Source: Candidatus Methanobinarius endosymbioticus (GTDB taxonomy: Archaea > Methanobacteriota > Methanobacteria > Methanobacteriales > Methanobacteriaceae). Taken from it: a stretch of DNA of 32,346 nt. Numbering within the stretch: position 1 is the stretch's first letter; each line of letters begins with the position of its first letter. The notes below the pieces were generated by a model that was not told the DNA's origin, searched no databases, and saw nothing but the letters and a program-made list of their open reading frames with translations. Position numbers and translations under genes: made by a program. Below, one piece after another: positions 21,858-30,879 of this stretch. The DNA lies in contig NIZT01000057.1 in NCBI GenBank assembly GCA_003315655.1, forward strand, positions 1 to 32,346, given 5' to 3'.

Positions 21858-22327
21858 ATTGATTATCGTTTTATATTTTTAATATTTCAATATTTTAATA
21901 TTTTTTTATTTTACTTATTTTTTAGCTCTTATATACAATTTTTAATTATATTTTTAATATATTATAAATATGATAGCTTTCTTATACTTCTTAAATAACT
22001 AATTAAATTACTTATAATAAAATAAATAATAGATTAAATTAATGAAAATATATATTTATAAAAAGTCATAATAAATGAAATAATAAATTGAATTAAAATA
22101 TATACTTATTTAAATTATAGAATAAGATTTGGAATAAATTTTAGAATAATATTTTTAGAATAAGATTTTTATAAAATATTTTTAATAAATATATGATAAA
22201 CATATAAATATTATAATTATAATGAAATTGCATTCTTTAATTGATCTGTTTATTAAATTATAATCACTATAATATAATTAATTAAATCATTTTTTATTAA
22301 ATTATTATCAGGATAAAGAGGCTTAAA
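21858..22327 (+). promoter_or_regulatory. AT-rich intergenic region with short tandem repeats and promoter of the aconitase-X gene
   Basis: No gene is seen. T tracts at 21888-21935 probably end the rpsO/DHH transcript. At 22118-22168 the 13-base unit TAGAATAAGATTT occurs twice (22118, 22156) and as TAGAATAATATTT (22142), with a more degenerate copy between. A TATA-like CATATAAATATT lies near 22200. AGAGG (about 22317-22321) is the ribosome binding site for ATG 22328. Confidence 0.45.
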
Positions 22328-23536
22328 ATGTATCTGAATAAAGAAGAAGAAAAAATGTATGATGGAGAATATGGAGATACTGTAAGAAAAAGTATGGAAA
22401 TTCTTGTTGCATTAGGAGATATCTATGGTGCAGAAAAAATGGTAGAAATTACTTCTGCTCAAATATCTGGTGTTTCTTATAAAACTATTGGTGATGCAGG
22501 TTTTGAATATCTTGAAGATTTAGCTAATGAAGAAAATAATGTTCAGAAACCTGTTAAAAACATTCCCTCAACTCTTAATCCTGCAGGGACTGATCTTGAT
22601 AATTGGGAAACTCTTGGATTTCCAACAGAATTTGCCAAAAAACAAAATGAGATTGTAGATGCTTATGGTGAATTAGGAATTTCTAAAACTTGCACATGTA
22701 CACCATATTTAGTTGGAAATGTTCCTAGATTTAGGGACCATGTAGCTTGGTCAGAATCTTCTGCAGTTACATATGTTAATTCTGTTATAGGTGCAAAAAC
22801 TAACCGTGAAGGTGGTCCTGATGCATTAGCTGCAGCTATATCTGGTAAAACACCTATGTATGGATATCATTTAGAAGAAAATAGAAAAACAAGTCTTTTG
22901 GTTGAACTTGAGGATAAAATTTCTAGAATTGACTATGGTGCTCTTGGATATATAGTAGGTAAAGAAATCGGAGATGGAATTCCTTATTTTATTCTTAAAA
23001 ATAAATCTACTAATTCTGAACTAAAATCTCTTGGAGCTGCATTAGCATCTTCAGGTGCAGTAGCTTTGTATCATATTGAAAATGAAACTCCTGAACATAG
23101 CCATGCTGGAAAAGAAAATCTAACTAATAATGAAAAAATAATCATTAATGATCAAGAAATTAAAAAAACAACCGAAGATTTAACCCATGCTTCTAAAAAT
23201 GAAGCTGATTTAGTTTGTCTTGGATGCCCACACGCATCTCTTGAAGAAATTAAAGAAGTAGCTAATATAGTTAATAACAAAAAAATTAAAAATGAATTAT
23301 GGGTATGTACCTCTATTAATGTTAAAGCTGCAGCTGATAGAATGGGTTATACACAAATGATTGAATCGGCAGGAGGTCATATTGTCTGTGATACATGTAT
23401 GGTAGTAGCTCCAATTGAAGACATGGGTTATGAAATAGTAGGTGTAAATTCTGCAAAGGCAGCTAACTATGTGCCTAGTATGTGCGGCTTAGAAGTAATA
23501 TTTAGTGATATTGAAAATTTAATTAAATTTGAATGA
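22328..23536 (+). CDS. Aconitase X catalytic domain; phosphomevalonate dehydratase large subunit
   Basis: This 402-residue protein is the large (AcnX, former DUF521) subunit of an iron-sulfur hydro-lyase. In archaea it dehydrates 5-phosphomevalonate to trans-anhydromevalonate 5-phosphate in the modified mevalonate pathway for membrane-lipid isoprenoids. The three cluster-ligand cysteines fall where expected: C124 in TCTCTPYL, C300 in [10 protein letters not shown] and C357 in [29 protein letters not shown] and [20 protein letters not shown] are substrate-pocket segments. The small subunit (DUF126) is not in this window and must be encoded elsewhere. ATG 22328 follows an AGAGG site; a second ATG at codon 10 is less likely. 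The gene is intact and apparently monocistronic. Confidence 0.92.
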   Translation: MYLNKEEEKMYDGEYGDTVRKSMEILVALGDIYGAEKMVEITSAQISGVSYKTIGDAGFEYLEDLANEENNVQKPVKNIPSTLNPAGTDLDNWETLGFPTEFAKKQNEIVDAYGELGISKTCTCTPYLVGNVPRFRDHVAWSESSAVTYVNSVIGAKTNREGGPDALAAAISGKTPMYGYHLEENRKTSLLVELEDKISRIDYGALGYIVGKEIGDGIPYFILKNKSTNSELKSLGAALASSGAVALYHIENETPEHSHAGKENLTNNEKIIINDQEIKKTTEDLTHASKNEADLVCLGCPHASLEEIKEVANIVNNKKIKNELWVCTSINVKAAADRMGYTQMIESAGGHIVCDTCMVVAPIEDMGYEIVGVNSAKAANYVPSMCGLEVIFSDIENLIKFE

Positions 23537-23634
23537 TACATTTTAATATCTAAAAATTAAGAATAGATATTTTCGATGGTGTTTAATCATCAATTGATTA
23601 TTTTTAACATTATCAATTATTAGCTATTAATATT

Positions 23635-24515
23635 TTACAATTTTTCTATTTCTTCTATTTTAAGTCCTGTAATTTTAGATATATAGTTAATATTTATTTT
23701 ATCAGATTTTAAATATCTACCTATTTCAATTTTTTCTTCTTTTTTACCTTCTCTGATTCCTCACGTCATTCCTTTTTCTTTGACTACTGCCATTTTTCCC
23801 TGGTATTTACAGTCTGCTTGTTAGCGCATGTGTATATCATGTAGTAATTGTTCGTTGGAGAGTAGTTCTTCTATTTTTTTCTACTGTTTTTATATTTTCA
23901 TCTTTTGTTGTTACCATGTTTATTAGCTCCATGGGACTGTTTTTATCTAGAGATATTAACTATATTGTTAATTCGTTGTTTAGATCAAGTTTTTTTCTTT
24001 TCTAATGGTATTAAATTGATATCAATGATTTTTATGCAATAATTATACTTGCAATTCATATCTATCTGATTTAACATATTAAATTTTCGATTAATTCTTT
24101 CATTATCACAATATTTGAAATTCAGCATGTTTATTAGGATGTGTTTGTTTAAATATTCTATTCCTCCTTTATCTACCGAATTTGAGAATTTTTGGGAGAT
24201 ATACAGTTAACTTCTTCTTTTAAAAAACTGTCATTTTTTTAATTGAACCTCAAGATTTATAATTTTTCAATCAGTAGTTTTTGATCCTAAATAAAGAATG
24301 CAACTTTTTTACCAACAATTTCACCTGCCATGAACTTATTATCAACAATTTCAATATTTTGTATAAGATTCCTCATTATTTTCTTTAACTATAGCGTTTA
24401 TTAATCCCATTAATTGTTTTTCACAATCTGTTTTAGCCATATACTGGGAGAAAAGAAAATCATCCAAGGGATCAAAAATTCTCTTATTTTTAGATTTAAT
24501 TCTATTAATTATCAT
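23635..24515 (-). pseudogene. PD-(D/E)XK nuclease-family transposase / Rpn-like protein, degraded
   Basis: On the minus strand ATG 24515 starts KRIFDPLDDFLFSQYMAKTD and QLMGLINAIVKENNE, the usual N-terminus of the PDDEXK_2 (Rpn-like) family. After a frameshift near 24375, NIEIVDNKFMAGEIVGKKVA follows, then stops. Pieces in other frames include NIEVQLKK-like residues, GGIEYLNKHILINMLNFKYC and IDINLIPLEKKKLDLNN. The C-terminus, GIREGKKEEKIEIGRYLKSD and ISKITGLKIEEIEKL, ends at 23635. Total span (about 293 codons) equals the intact family. At least five stops or shifts are present. Intact relatives are DNA endonucleases linked to recombination and mobile DNA. Confidence 0.75.
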
Positions 24516-24724
24516 AATTCAAATTAATATTAAATTATCATGGTATTTAAACATTTAACATGATTTAAAATCAATATTAAGATAAAATAAAATTATTTAG
24601 TTTAAATAAAAAGATTTATCTAAACGAAAAATATCATAAAATTAAGAATTTTTTTTAAATCAATGAATTTCATGTACAAATAATAATAATTATAGAATAA
24701 GTATAAAATTAATAAAAAAAAATT

Positions 24725-25957
24725 TTAATGTACTACCATTATTTTTTCTTTAGGTTTATCTTCATCCCTGTCTTTAGTTAAAAGTTTATCACTAAAGAAT
24801 TTTATTAAAATAGCGCCTATTGGGGCAGTATATATGATTGAAATAGCTGTTACAGCCAATATTAACTCTCCAGATGCAACACCTGCAGCTAATGGAACAG
24901 CTCCAATGGTAGCTTGAACATTTGCTTTTGGAATGTATGAAATCATACAAAACAATTTTTCTTCAGTGGTTAAATCTGTTCCAAGTAAAGATATATAAAC
25001 TCCAACAAATCTAAACAACAATCCTAGTGTAACTACTATAACACCCATTCCTATAACTGATAACATAAGTGGAAGATTTAATTGAGCTCCTAAAAGGACG
25101 AAAACAATTATTTCAGATAACATCCATAGTTTTGAATATTTATTTGATAGACTTTGTCCAACTTTTGGATTTTTATCAAGTATTAAAAATCCCATGACCA
25201 TAACTCCAACAAGTCCTGCTACAGGGATAAAACCTTGCATTATTTCTCCGAATGCATTGAGAATAATACCAGTAGCTAGTGTAATAAGTAATTTTTCTGT
25301 ATTTGAAAAATTCCACTTTCTAAATGCAAATAAAATAACTGCTCCTGTAACTAAACCAGCTAAAATACCTAAAATTAAAGAAATTGGAATTCCAAGCAAG
25401 TCCCATGTTATATTAATATTTCCACCAGTGTAAATTCCAAGGAAAGCTGAAAATATTGTAATAGCTACTACGTCATCAGCTGCAGAACCTGCTAAAAGTA
25501 ATGTAGGTATACCTTTTGCTACACCAAGGCCTCTATGAACTAAATCAAGCATTCTAGGAACTAATATTGCTGGTGAAACAGCGGCTAATATGAAACCAAG
25601 CATTCCTGCTTCTATAAATGATATTCCTAATAAATAATGAGCTATAAAAACAACTGATACTCCTTCGATTACCGAAGGAATAAAACTCATTTCTACTGCA
25701 GGTCTACCAACTTTTCGCATAGCATCTCGACTAAGACCGAGTCCTGCTCTAAGTAAAAGAATTATAATAGCTAGTGTAGATAGTTCTCGAGTAAGTCCCA
25801 TAAATGCATGATCTAAAATATTTAATGCATATGGTCCTAACATGACTCCTATTACTAAAAATCCTAAAAAAGAAGGAATTTTCATTCTAGTCAATAATTT
25901 AGTACATAAAATTCCTAGAATTATTACCATTCCTATACTAAGAACCATATTTTCCAA
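24725..25957 (-). CDS. Cation:proton antiporter, CPA2/KefB type
   Basis: This 410-residue membrane protein has about 12 hydrophobic segments and no cytosolic TrkA domains. The family pattern is clear: LCTKLLTRMKIPSFLGFLVI and GVMLGPYALNIL at the start, IIILLLRAGLGLSRDAMRKV in the region of the fourth helix, GFILAAVSPAILVPRMLDL, and SAADDVVAITIFSAFLG with the two ion-binding aspartates D161 and D162. It should exchange Na+ or K+ for H+ across the cytoplasmic membrane, relevant to methanogens that use both gradients. The ion is not determined. The start is TTG 25957 or ATG 25949 (MVLSIGM); a GTGTGAT site upstream fits either poorly. The gene is intact and stands alone. Confidence 0.9.
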   Translation of the reverse strand: MENMVLSIGMVIILGILCTKLLTRMKIPSFLGFLVIGVMLGPYALNILDHAFMGLTRELSTLAIIILLLRAGLGLSRDAMRKVGRPAVEMSFIPSVIEGVSVVFIAHYLLGISFIEAGMLGFILAAVSPAILVPRMLDLVHRGLGVAKGIPTLLLAGSAADDVVAITIFSAFLGIYTGGNINITWDLLGIPISLILGILAGLVTGAVILFAFRKWNFSNTEKLLITLATGIILNAFGEIMQGFIPVAGLVGVMVMGFLILDKNPKVGQSLSNKYSKLWMLSEIIVFVLLGAQLNLPLMLSVIGMGVIVVTLGLLFRFVGVYISLLGTDLTTEEKLFCMISYIPKANVQATIGAVPLAAGVASGELILAVTAISIIYTAPIGAILIKFFSDKLLTKDRDEDKPKEKIMVVH

Positions 25958-26686
25958 TTAATCACACTCTAATATTAAATTAAATTTATATTTTTGATGA
26001 TTTTTCAATTAATATAAATTATATTAATTCTACATTTATAAATAACTATCTTTTATTTTCTATAAAAAAATATAATTAATAATAATAACTCTATAAAATT
26101 ATATGAAAATAAAATTTTTATTAACTTATTATATAACTTTAATAGATCCTAAGTTATTTCAAATCAAGAATTTTAACAGTTAATATTAGTAAATATCATA
26201 ATAATAAAGTTATTTTTAATGTATAATTTAACTATCTTAAAGAATCATTAGTAGAAAAATTCTACTAATGGATTCTCGAAAAATATACTTAGTTAGTAAT
26301 ATTTTGATAATAATATTTTCATTATTAGATATAAGTGTATCTTACTAACTTAGAGAATGCAGAGAATAAATGAAATTTTTTCTGCAATTATTATTATGAG
26401 CATTCACTATATATAAATATTATTATTTTTTATTAATTTTCATTAGAAATAAAGTTTCTATAAATGTTTTAAATCATTTAAAGTTTAAATAATTTGATAT
26501 AAATCATTTAAATAATAAATTTTATAATTAAAATTGTAGAAAGAATAGAAATAAACTTTTAAATAAAAGAAACTAAATAAGGGGTTTTAAAAGGAAATAA
26601 TATTATTGTTTAATAAATTTAAATAAAATTTAGATTAATTTAAAATAATTTTAAAATAAATTTTAAAAAATATGAAATTATAATGA
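25958..26686. other. AT-rich intergenic region with clustered dyads
   Basis: No gene is seen. The left part holds a TATA-like AAATATAAATTT (about 25980-25991, minus strand) as probable promoter of the antiporter gene. The centre holds two strong dyads at 26241-26350, listed separately. The right part is A/T-rich and lies beyond the stop codon of the broken pseudomurein-binding gene. Confidence 0.5.
26241..26350. repeat. Two adjacent hairpin-forming dyads
   Basis: The first dyad (26241-26276) pairs CATTAGTAGAA with TTCTACTAATG around an AAA loop, 11 bp without mismatch. It extends through AGAAT/GATTCT with one bulged base to about 16 bp. The second dyad pairs AGTTAGTAA (26291-26299) with TTACTAACT (26342-26350), enclosing a 42-base AT-rich loop. 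It may be a structured RNA, a protein-binding site or the remains of a small element. It lies downstream of the broken pseudomurein-binding gene. Confidence 0.6.
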
Positions 26687-27787
26687 TTATGATGATAAGT
26701 ATTTAGGAGATCTACTAATATGTTCTTTTCCTGTAACTAAACAGAAGTCAACATCACATTTACTACATACCCACATTCCTTCTGGACAAGTAGGGCCTTC
26801 TTCATATTTCATGTTTCCTCCAACTTTACAATATGGCCAATGATTTATAAAGCTAGCAGTATGATATTTATAATTTCCTACTTTTCCACAACTACATTTT
26901 GCAGTACTAATTAAATACTTTCCATTAAATTTTATTTCAATAGGTCCACATTTATATTTTGTTTTTTAATTATGAATTTTAATAAGGAATTAATATGGTT
27001 TGGATTATTTGAAAATTCTTTTCTTTCATAAAATGACATAACTTTGTTCATTTCATGATCATTATTTATCTTTATTTTCAATGAACTAGGCAAATTTTTC
27101 TTCATGCTTATGACTCCAATATACAAATTTTATTTAAGCTATAAACAGTTGTTTGAAATTGCATTTTTCCTATTTTTGTATTAATAAAACTTGGAGCTGT
27201 ATTTTTCTTTTCCATATATTTAAAAAGATTAGTTGCATATTTATAATAATGTTTTGAGGATAATTTTCCATTTATTTTTGTTCCACTTGGAATTGATGGA
27301 TTTTTAATATTATATTTTACAGTAATAGAGCTAATTTTCTTTTTATATTTATAATGTATAGTTTTACTAATTAAATAGCTATATTCTGCTATAGAAAAAT
27401 CATATCCTCCAATAATTACTTTGTTTGGAAGCTTTTTATGTTTTGAAACATATTTATTTACTTTAATAAAGAATTTTAATATTTGTGATTGGGTTAATTT
27501 TTTGGTTTTACTTCTACTTCAAAATTTTTCTGTTTAGTATTTTTATTTGAACTATTTTCTATATGAGAATGTTTATCATCTCCTGCATTGTTATTATCAT
27601 CACTATTTTTTTTATTTGATTTAGTACCTGCTTTTGCAACTACTAAATCATTCGATGGATTTTTATAACTATTTAAACTTTCTTTTTCAATTTCTTTTCC
27701 TTCATCTGTTTCATCTGCTATCACTGAAGATAAAACAATTGAAAATAGCATGAAAATAGCTATAATATAATAAAATTCATCATTCAT
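26687..27787 (-). pseudogene. Pseudomurein-binding repeat surface protein with Cys-rich C-terminus, frameshifted
   Basis: On the minus strand ATG 27787 encodes MNDEFYYIIAIFMLFSIVLS, a signal peptide, then an acidic K/N/S-rich linker to 27494. One more A in a six-A run (plus-strand T run 27498-27503) would join this to LTQSQILKFFIKVNKYVSKH and KKLPNKVIIGGYDFSIAEYS, a typical pseudomurein-binding repeat, with a second, weaker repeat at IPSGTKINGKLSSKHYYKYA. Another shift occurs near 27125. A third at a six-A run (plus 26962-26967), again lacking one A, leads to a Cys-rich region (KYKCGPIEIKFNGKYL, CSCGKVG, HWPYCKVGG, CSKCDVDFCLVTGKEH) ending at 26687. That tail resembles the C-terminal domain of methanobacterial pseudomurein peptidases, but no catalytic domain is seen. 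It would bind the cell wall from outside. Confidence 0.7.
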
Positions 27788-27828
27788 ATTCAAGTCCGCC
27801 CCGTTTAAAATAATCATTTTAGATTATA

Positions 27829-27837
27829 TTATATAAG
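27829..27837 (-). promoter_or_regulatory. TATA box of the pseudomurein-binding protein gene
   Basis: TTATATAAT on the minus strand would place the transcription start near 27806. This favours ATG 27787 over the upstream ATG 27817 as the start codon. Confidence 0.45.
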
Positions 27838-28477
27838 TAATTATTTTAAATAATTATGTATTGTCAAATTAAGGATAATTTAATTTATAAATAAGTCATC
27901 GACTTATAAAAATAGTTTATATTTAATTATAATAGTTTATATTGGATTATTTTAATTTCAATATCATGATTATCAATTTAATTAAAACAATTAAATGTAT
28001 TTAAAATTTATTTAAAATTTGTATAAATTTTTATATTAATTTTCTAAATTTTCACAATAATTTTAACTAATTTTTTTATTAATTTTAGTATTGAATTTTT
28101 GCATTAAGTTCTTTAAAATTTGTATTCCTTATTTCATATTCCTATATTATATAAATCTTGTGTTTATTTCATGAAAAAAACTCTTTTTAGAGCTTATTTT
28201 TTGAAATAAACTTTTATTAGAACAGATCGATTCAACTTCTAACAAATTTCTATTTATCATTTCTATCGTCGCCAATTGACTTCAAATACTAGCCAATTTT
28301 ATCATTGTCAATTAAATAACACCTATTTTCAATAAGTTATATTTATTCAATTCATGCTTAATAACTAAGTAAATCTTGGTTATTAATCATTTAGATAAAT
28401 TTAAATTATTTTTTGATTTAATACTTTAATTAATAATCTATAATAATATTAATTTTTCTGACCTCCCAAAAATTAAT
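27838..28477. other. AT-rich divergent intergenic region with one long dyad
   Basis: No gene is seen on either strand. At 28162-28211, GTTTATTTCA pairs with TGAAATAAAC, enclosing A/T runs and a CTCT-TTTT-AGAG tip. It is an interrupted hairpin of about 50 nt. The region lies between the divergent pseudomurein-binding and radical SAM genes. Confidence 0.45.
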
Positions 28478-28488
28478 AATATATAAAA
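28478..28488 (+). promoter_or_regulatory. TATA box, probable short-leader or leaderless transcript
   Basis: AATATATAAAA is centred about 22 bases before ATG 28505, and no ribosome binding site is visible between them. The transcript would start at or just next to the start codon. Confidence 0.4.
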
Positions 28489-28504
28489 ATACAATATATT
28501 ACTG

Positions 28505-29620
28505 ATGAACACTTTGAAAAAAATGCAAGTTTTAAGTGATTCTGCACAATATGATGTTTGTGATCATGTAAATCATTATAGAAAATCTGATGTTAATCTT
28601 CCAGGTATTCACAATGCTACTGTTCCAGGTGGGTGTAAAATTCCTCTTTTTAAAACATTAATGACAAACAAATGTGTTAATGATTGTAAATATTGTATTA
28701 ATCAATCTAAAAGAAATTTTACTAGACTTGAACTCAGTCCTGATGAATTAGCTAGAGCATTTTTAAATTATTATTATAATGATTATGTTCAAGGTTTATT
28801 TTTAAGTTCAGGAATTGCAAGAGATGTAGATGACACTATGGAAAAAATGTTAGATGCTGTAAAGATTCTTAGAAAAAATTATGGATATGATGATTATATC
28901 CATTTCAAAGTTATTCCTGGTGCTAGTAAAGACACTATCAAAAGAACTATGACTTTAGCTAACCGAGTTAGTTTGAATATTGAATCTGCAACTCCAGATG
29001 GTATGTCTGAAATTTCATCTAATAAAGATTATAACAAAGATATATTGAAAAGGATAGGTTGGATTAACTCAATCTCTAAAAGAAAAAATTCTATTATGTG
29101 TTCTAGTTCTACAACACAGATGATTGTAGGTGCAAATGATGAAAGTGATGTTGAAATACTTTCTAGAATAAAATCTTTATATAAAAATTATGATTTGTCT
29201 AGAAGTTATTTTAGCTCTTTTTCTCCAATTGAAGGAACTGAACTGGAAAAAAAGACAGAATGTAATAAACAAAGAACTAACAAATTGTATCATGCAGATA
29301 CACTTTTAAATACCTATAAATTTGATTTAAAGGAGTTAGTTTTTGAAGAAAACGATCAATTGTCTTTGAAGGATGATCCTAAATATTTAGCTGCTCTTGA
29401 AAGAGATATATTTCCTTTGGAAATAAATTCTGTTCCATTTTATGAATTAATAAGAGTTCCTGGAATCGGGACAATTTCAGCTAAAAGAATCATGGCTATT
29501 AGAAAGAAAAAACCATTTACTAAACTAGAAGAATTGAAAAAAATAGGTGTTGTTGTAGATAGAGCAGAGCCTTTTATAAAATTAGAAGGAAATTATCAAG
29601 TTGTTTTAGATAATTATTGA
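28505..29620 (+). CDS. Radical SAM protein with C-terminal helix-hairpin-helix, putative DNA modification/repair
   Basis: This 371-residue protein has the radical SAM cluster motif CVNDCKYC (C57, C61, C64) after PGIHNATVPGGCKIPLFKTL, followed by the TIM-barrel segments GLFLSSGIARDVDDTMEKML and VSLNIESATPDGM. A C-terminal helix-hairpin-helix (ELIRVPGIGTISAKRIMAIR, then FTKLEELKKIG) suggests DNA or RNA binding. The layout fits the family annotated as putative DNA modification/repair radical SAM protein, which in many bacteria is encoded next to a uracil-DNA-glycosylase-linked partner. No such partner is seen here. The substrate is unknown. The start at ATG 28505 gives the full N-terminus (MQVLSDSAQYDVCDHV). 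Confidence 0.88.
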   Translation: MNTLKKMQVLSDSAQYDVCDHVNHYRKSDVNLPGIHNATVPGGCKIPLFKTLMTNKCVNDCKYCINQSKRNFTRLELSPDELARAFLNYYYNDYVQGLFLSSGIARDVDDTMEKMLDAVKILRKNYGYDDYIHFKVIPGASKDTIKRTMTLANRVSLNIESATPDGMSEISSNKDYNKDILKRIGWINSISKRKNSIMCSSSTTQMIVGANDESDVEILSRIKSLYKNYDLSRSYFSSFSPIEGTELEKKTECNKQRTNKLYHADTLLNTYKFDLKELVFEENDQLSLKDDPKYLAALERDIFPLEINSVPFYELIRVPGIGTISAKRIMAIRKKKPFTKLEELKKIGVVVDRAEPFIKLEGNYQVVLDNY

Positions 29621-29676
29621 ATTATATTAATTATTTAAATTATCTTTGTATTATCTAATTATAATGTCTAATTTTT

Positions 29677-30879
29677 TTATCTAAATTTTTTTCTCTCTTT
29701 CCATATTGCTTTCATAGAGTTTACTCTACTTTTTTTAGGAGGTTTTTCTATATCAAAATTATTTATAATTTCTACTAATTTTTCAATAGCTATTTCACTA
29801 TTTTTTACTAATTTTTCCCCAGATAATTTCTCTAATTGAATATCATCATTGATCATATCATTAATATTATCATCAATATTGTTATTTTCATTATTTATTT
29901 TTAAAATTTTATTAGATAAATTTGAAATATCTTTTATTTCTGCAATAGGGATATTTAATTCGTTAGCTAGATCAACACTTCCATGTTGATCATGAAAACC
30001 AGCTATTTTGATTGAAGGAACATTTAAAACTCCTGATTCTATAGTCATTCCCATTCCTGCCCCATAAATCATTAGGTCTGCTGATTTCATTAAACTTAAT
30101 AAATCCACAAATTCATCTAAAACCTTAATTTTTTCGGAATTCACTATGTCTAATATTAATTCTTTTGTGAATCTGTATGGTGCTATAAGAATTGGATAAT
30201 CAATCTTTTCAATTTCTTTTATCAGCTGGGGAAGGTCATTGTTTTTTAAATCTCCTCCTAAAACTAATAAAATATATTTAGAAAATCCATATTGAGATAT
30301 TATCTCATTTTTATCTTTTAAACTTTCATTTTTGATATATTCATGTACATAACTAGCCATAGGATATCCTTGAATATTTTTCAAAGATTTTATGAGATAA
30401 TTATCAATTAAATACTCTTTATATTTTTTCGAAGGAACTGTAATTAAATTAGAGTAAGCTATTGTTTCAATAGGATTATATATGTCTTGTTCAATATGGA
30501 TTATTGGAATTCTTAATATATTAGCTGCTGTAATTGATTTTCTAACATCACCAGCATTTCCACATGTAATTAAAAGATCTATTCCTTTACCTTTAAGTGC
30601 AGATATGGTTTTTATAATATCTTTCAATATAAGATAAGCTAATTCAGCATTGTTTCGTTTTATTTTTCCTGCTCCTCTACCTTTTCCAATAGAATAAATC
30701 TCATCACAATATGGTTTAATTAATTCTTCAGCACCTTTTCCATGTGTTAAACCAATTAATTTGCTTTTATCCCAATTTAAACCTTTTTCTTTTTCTAAAA
30801 CTTTTAATTTTTTAACAACGGGAATTATTGTTTTTGATGGAGCTAATTCGCATGCAATAGCTATAGTAATTTCTTTCAA
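29677..30879 (-). CDS. MurG-like GT-B glycosyltransferase
   Basis: This 400-residue protein looks like a two-domain GT-B fold. The N-terminal half has ITIAIACELAPSKTIIPVVK, LIGLTHGKGAEELIKPYCDE, LLITCGNAGDVRKSITAANI and IPIIHIEQDIYNPIETIAYS. The C-terminal half has YILLVLGGDLKNNDLPQLIK and a nucleotide-sugar-type region, ADLMIYGAGMGMTIESGVLN plus VPSIKIAGFHDQHGS. A basic tail (KAIWKERKKFR) follows. It probably adds a sugar to a lipid-linked or surface glycan; donor and acceptor are unknown. TTG is the start: GAGGTGGT lies 5 bases upstream inside the preceding gene, and the TTG overlaps that gene's TGA stop by four bases (TTGA), so translation is coupled to the polymerase gene. Confidence 0.7.
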   Translation of the reverse strand: MKEITIAIACELAPSKTIIPVVKKLKVLEKEKGLNWDKSKLIGLTHGKGAEELIKPYCDEIYSIGKGRGAGKIKRNNAELAYLILKDIIKTISALKGKGIDLLITCGNAGDVRKSITAANILRIPIIHIEQDIYNPIETIAYSNLITVPSKKYKEYLIDNYLIKSLKNIQGYPMASYVHEYIKNESLKDKNEIISQYGFSKYILLVLGGDLKNNDLPQLIKEIEKIDYPILIAPYRFTKELILDIVNSEKIKVLDEFVDLLSLMKSADLMIYGAGMGMTIESGVLNVPSIKIAGFHDQHGSVDLANELNIPIAEIKDISNLSNKILKINNENNNIDDNINDMINDDIQLEKLSGEKLVKNSEIAIEKLVEIINNFDIEKPPKKSRVNSMKAIWKERKKFR

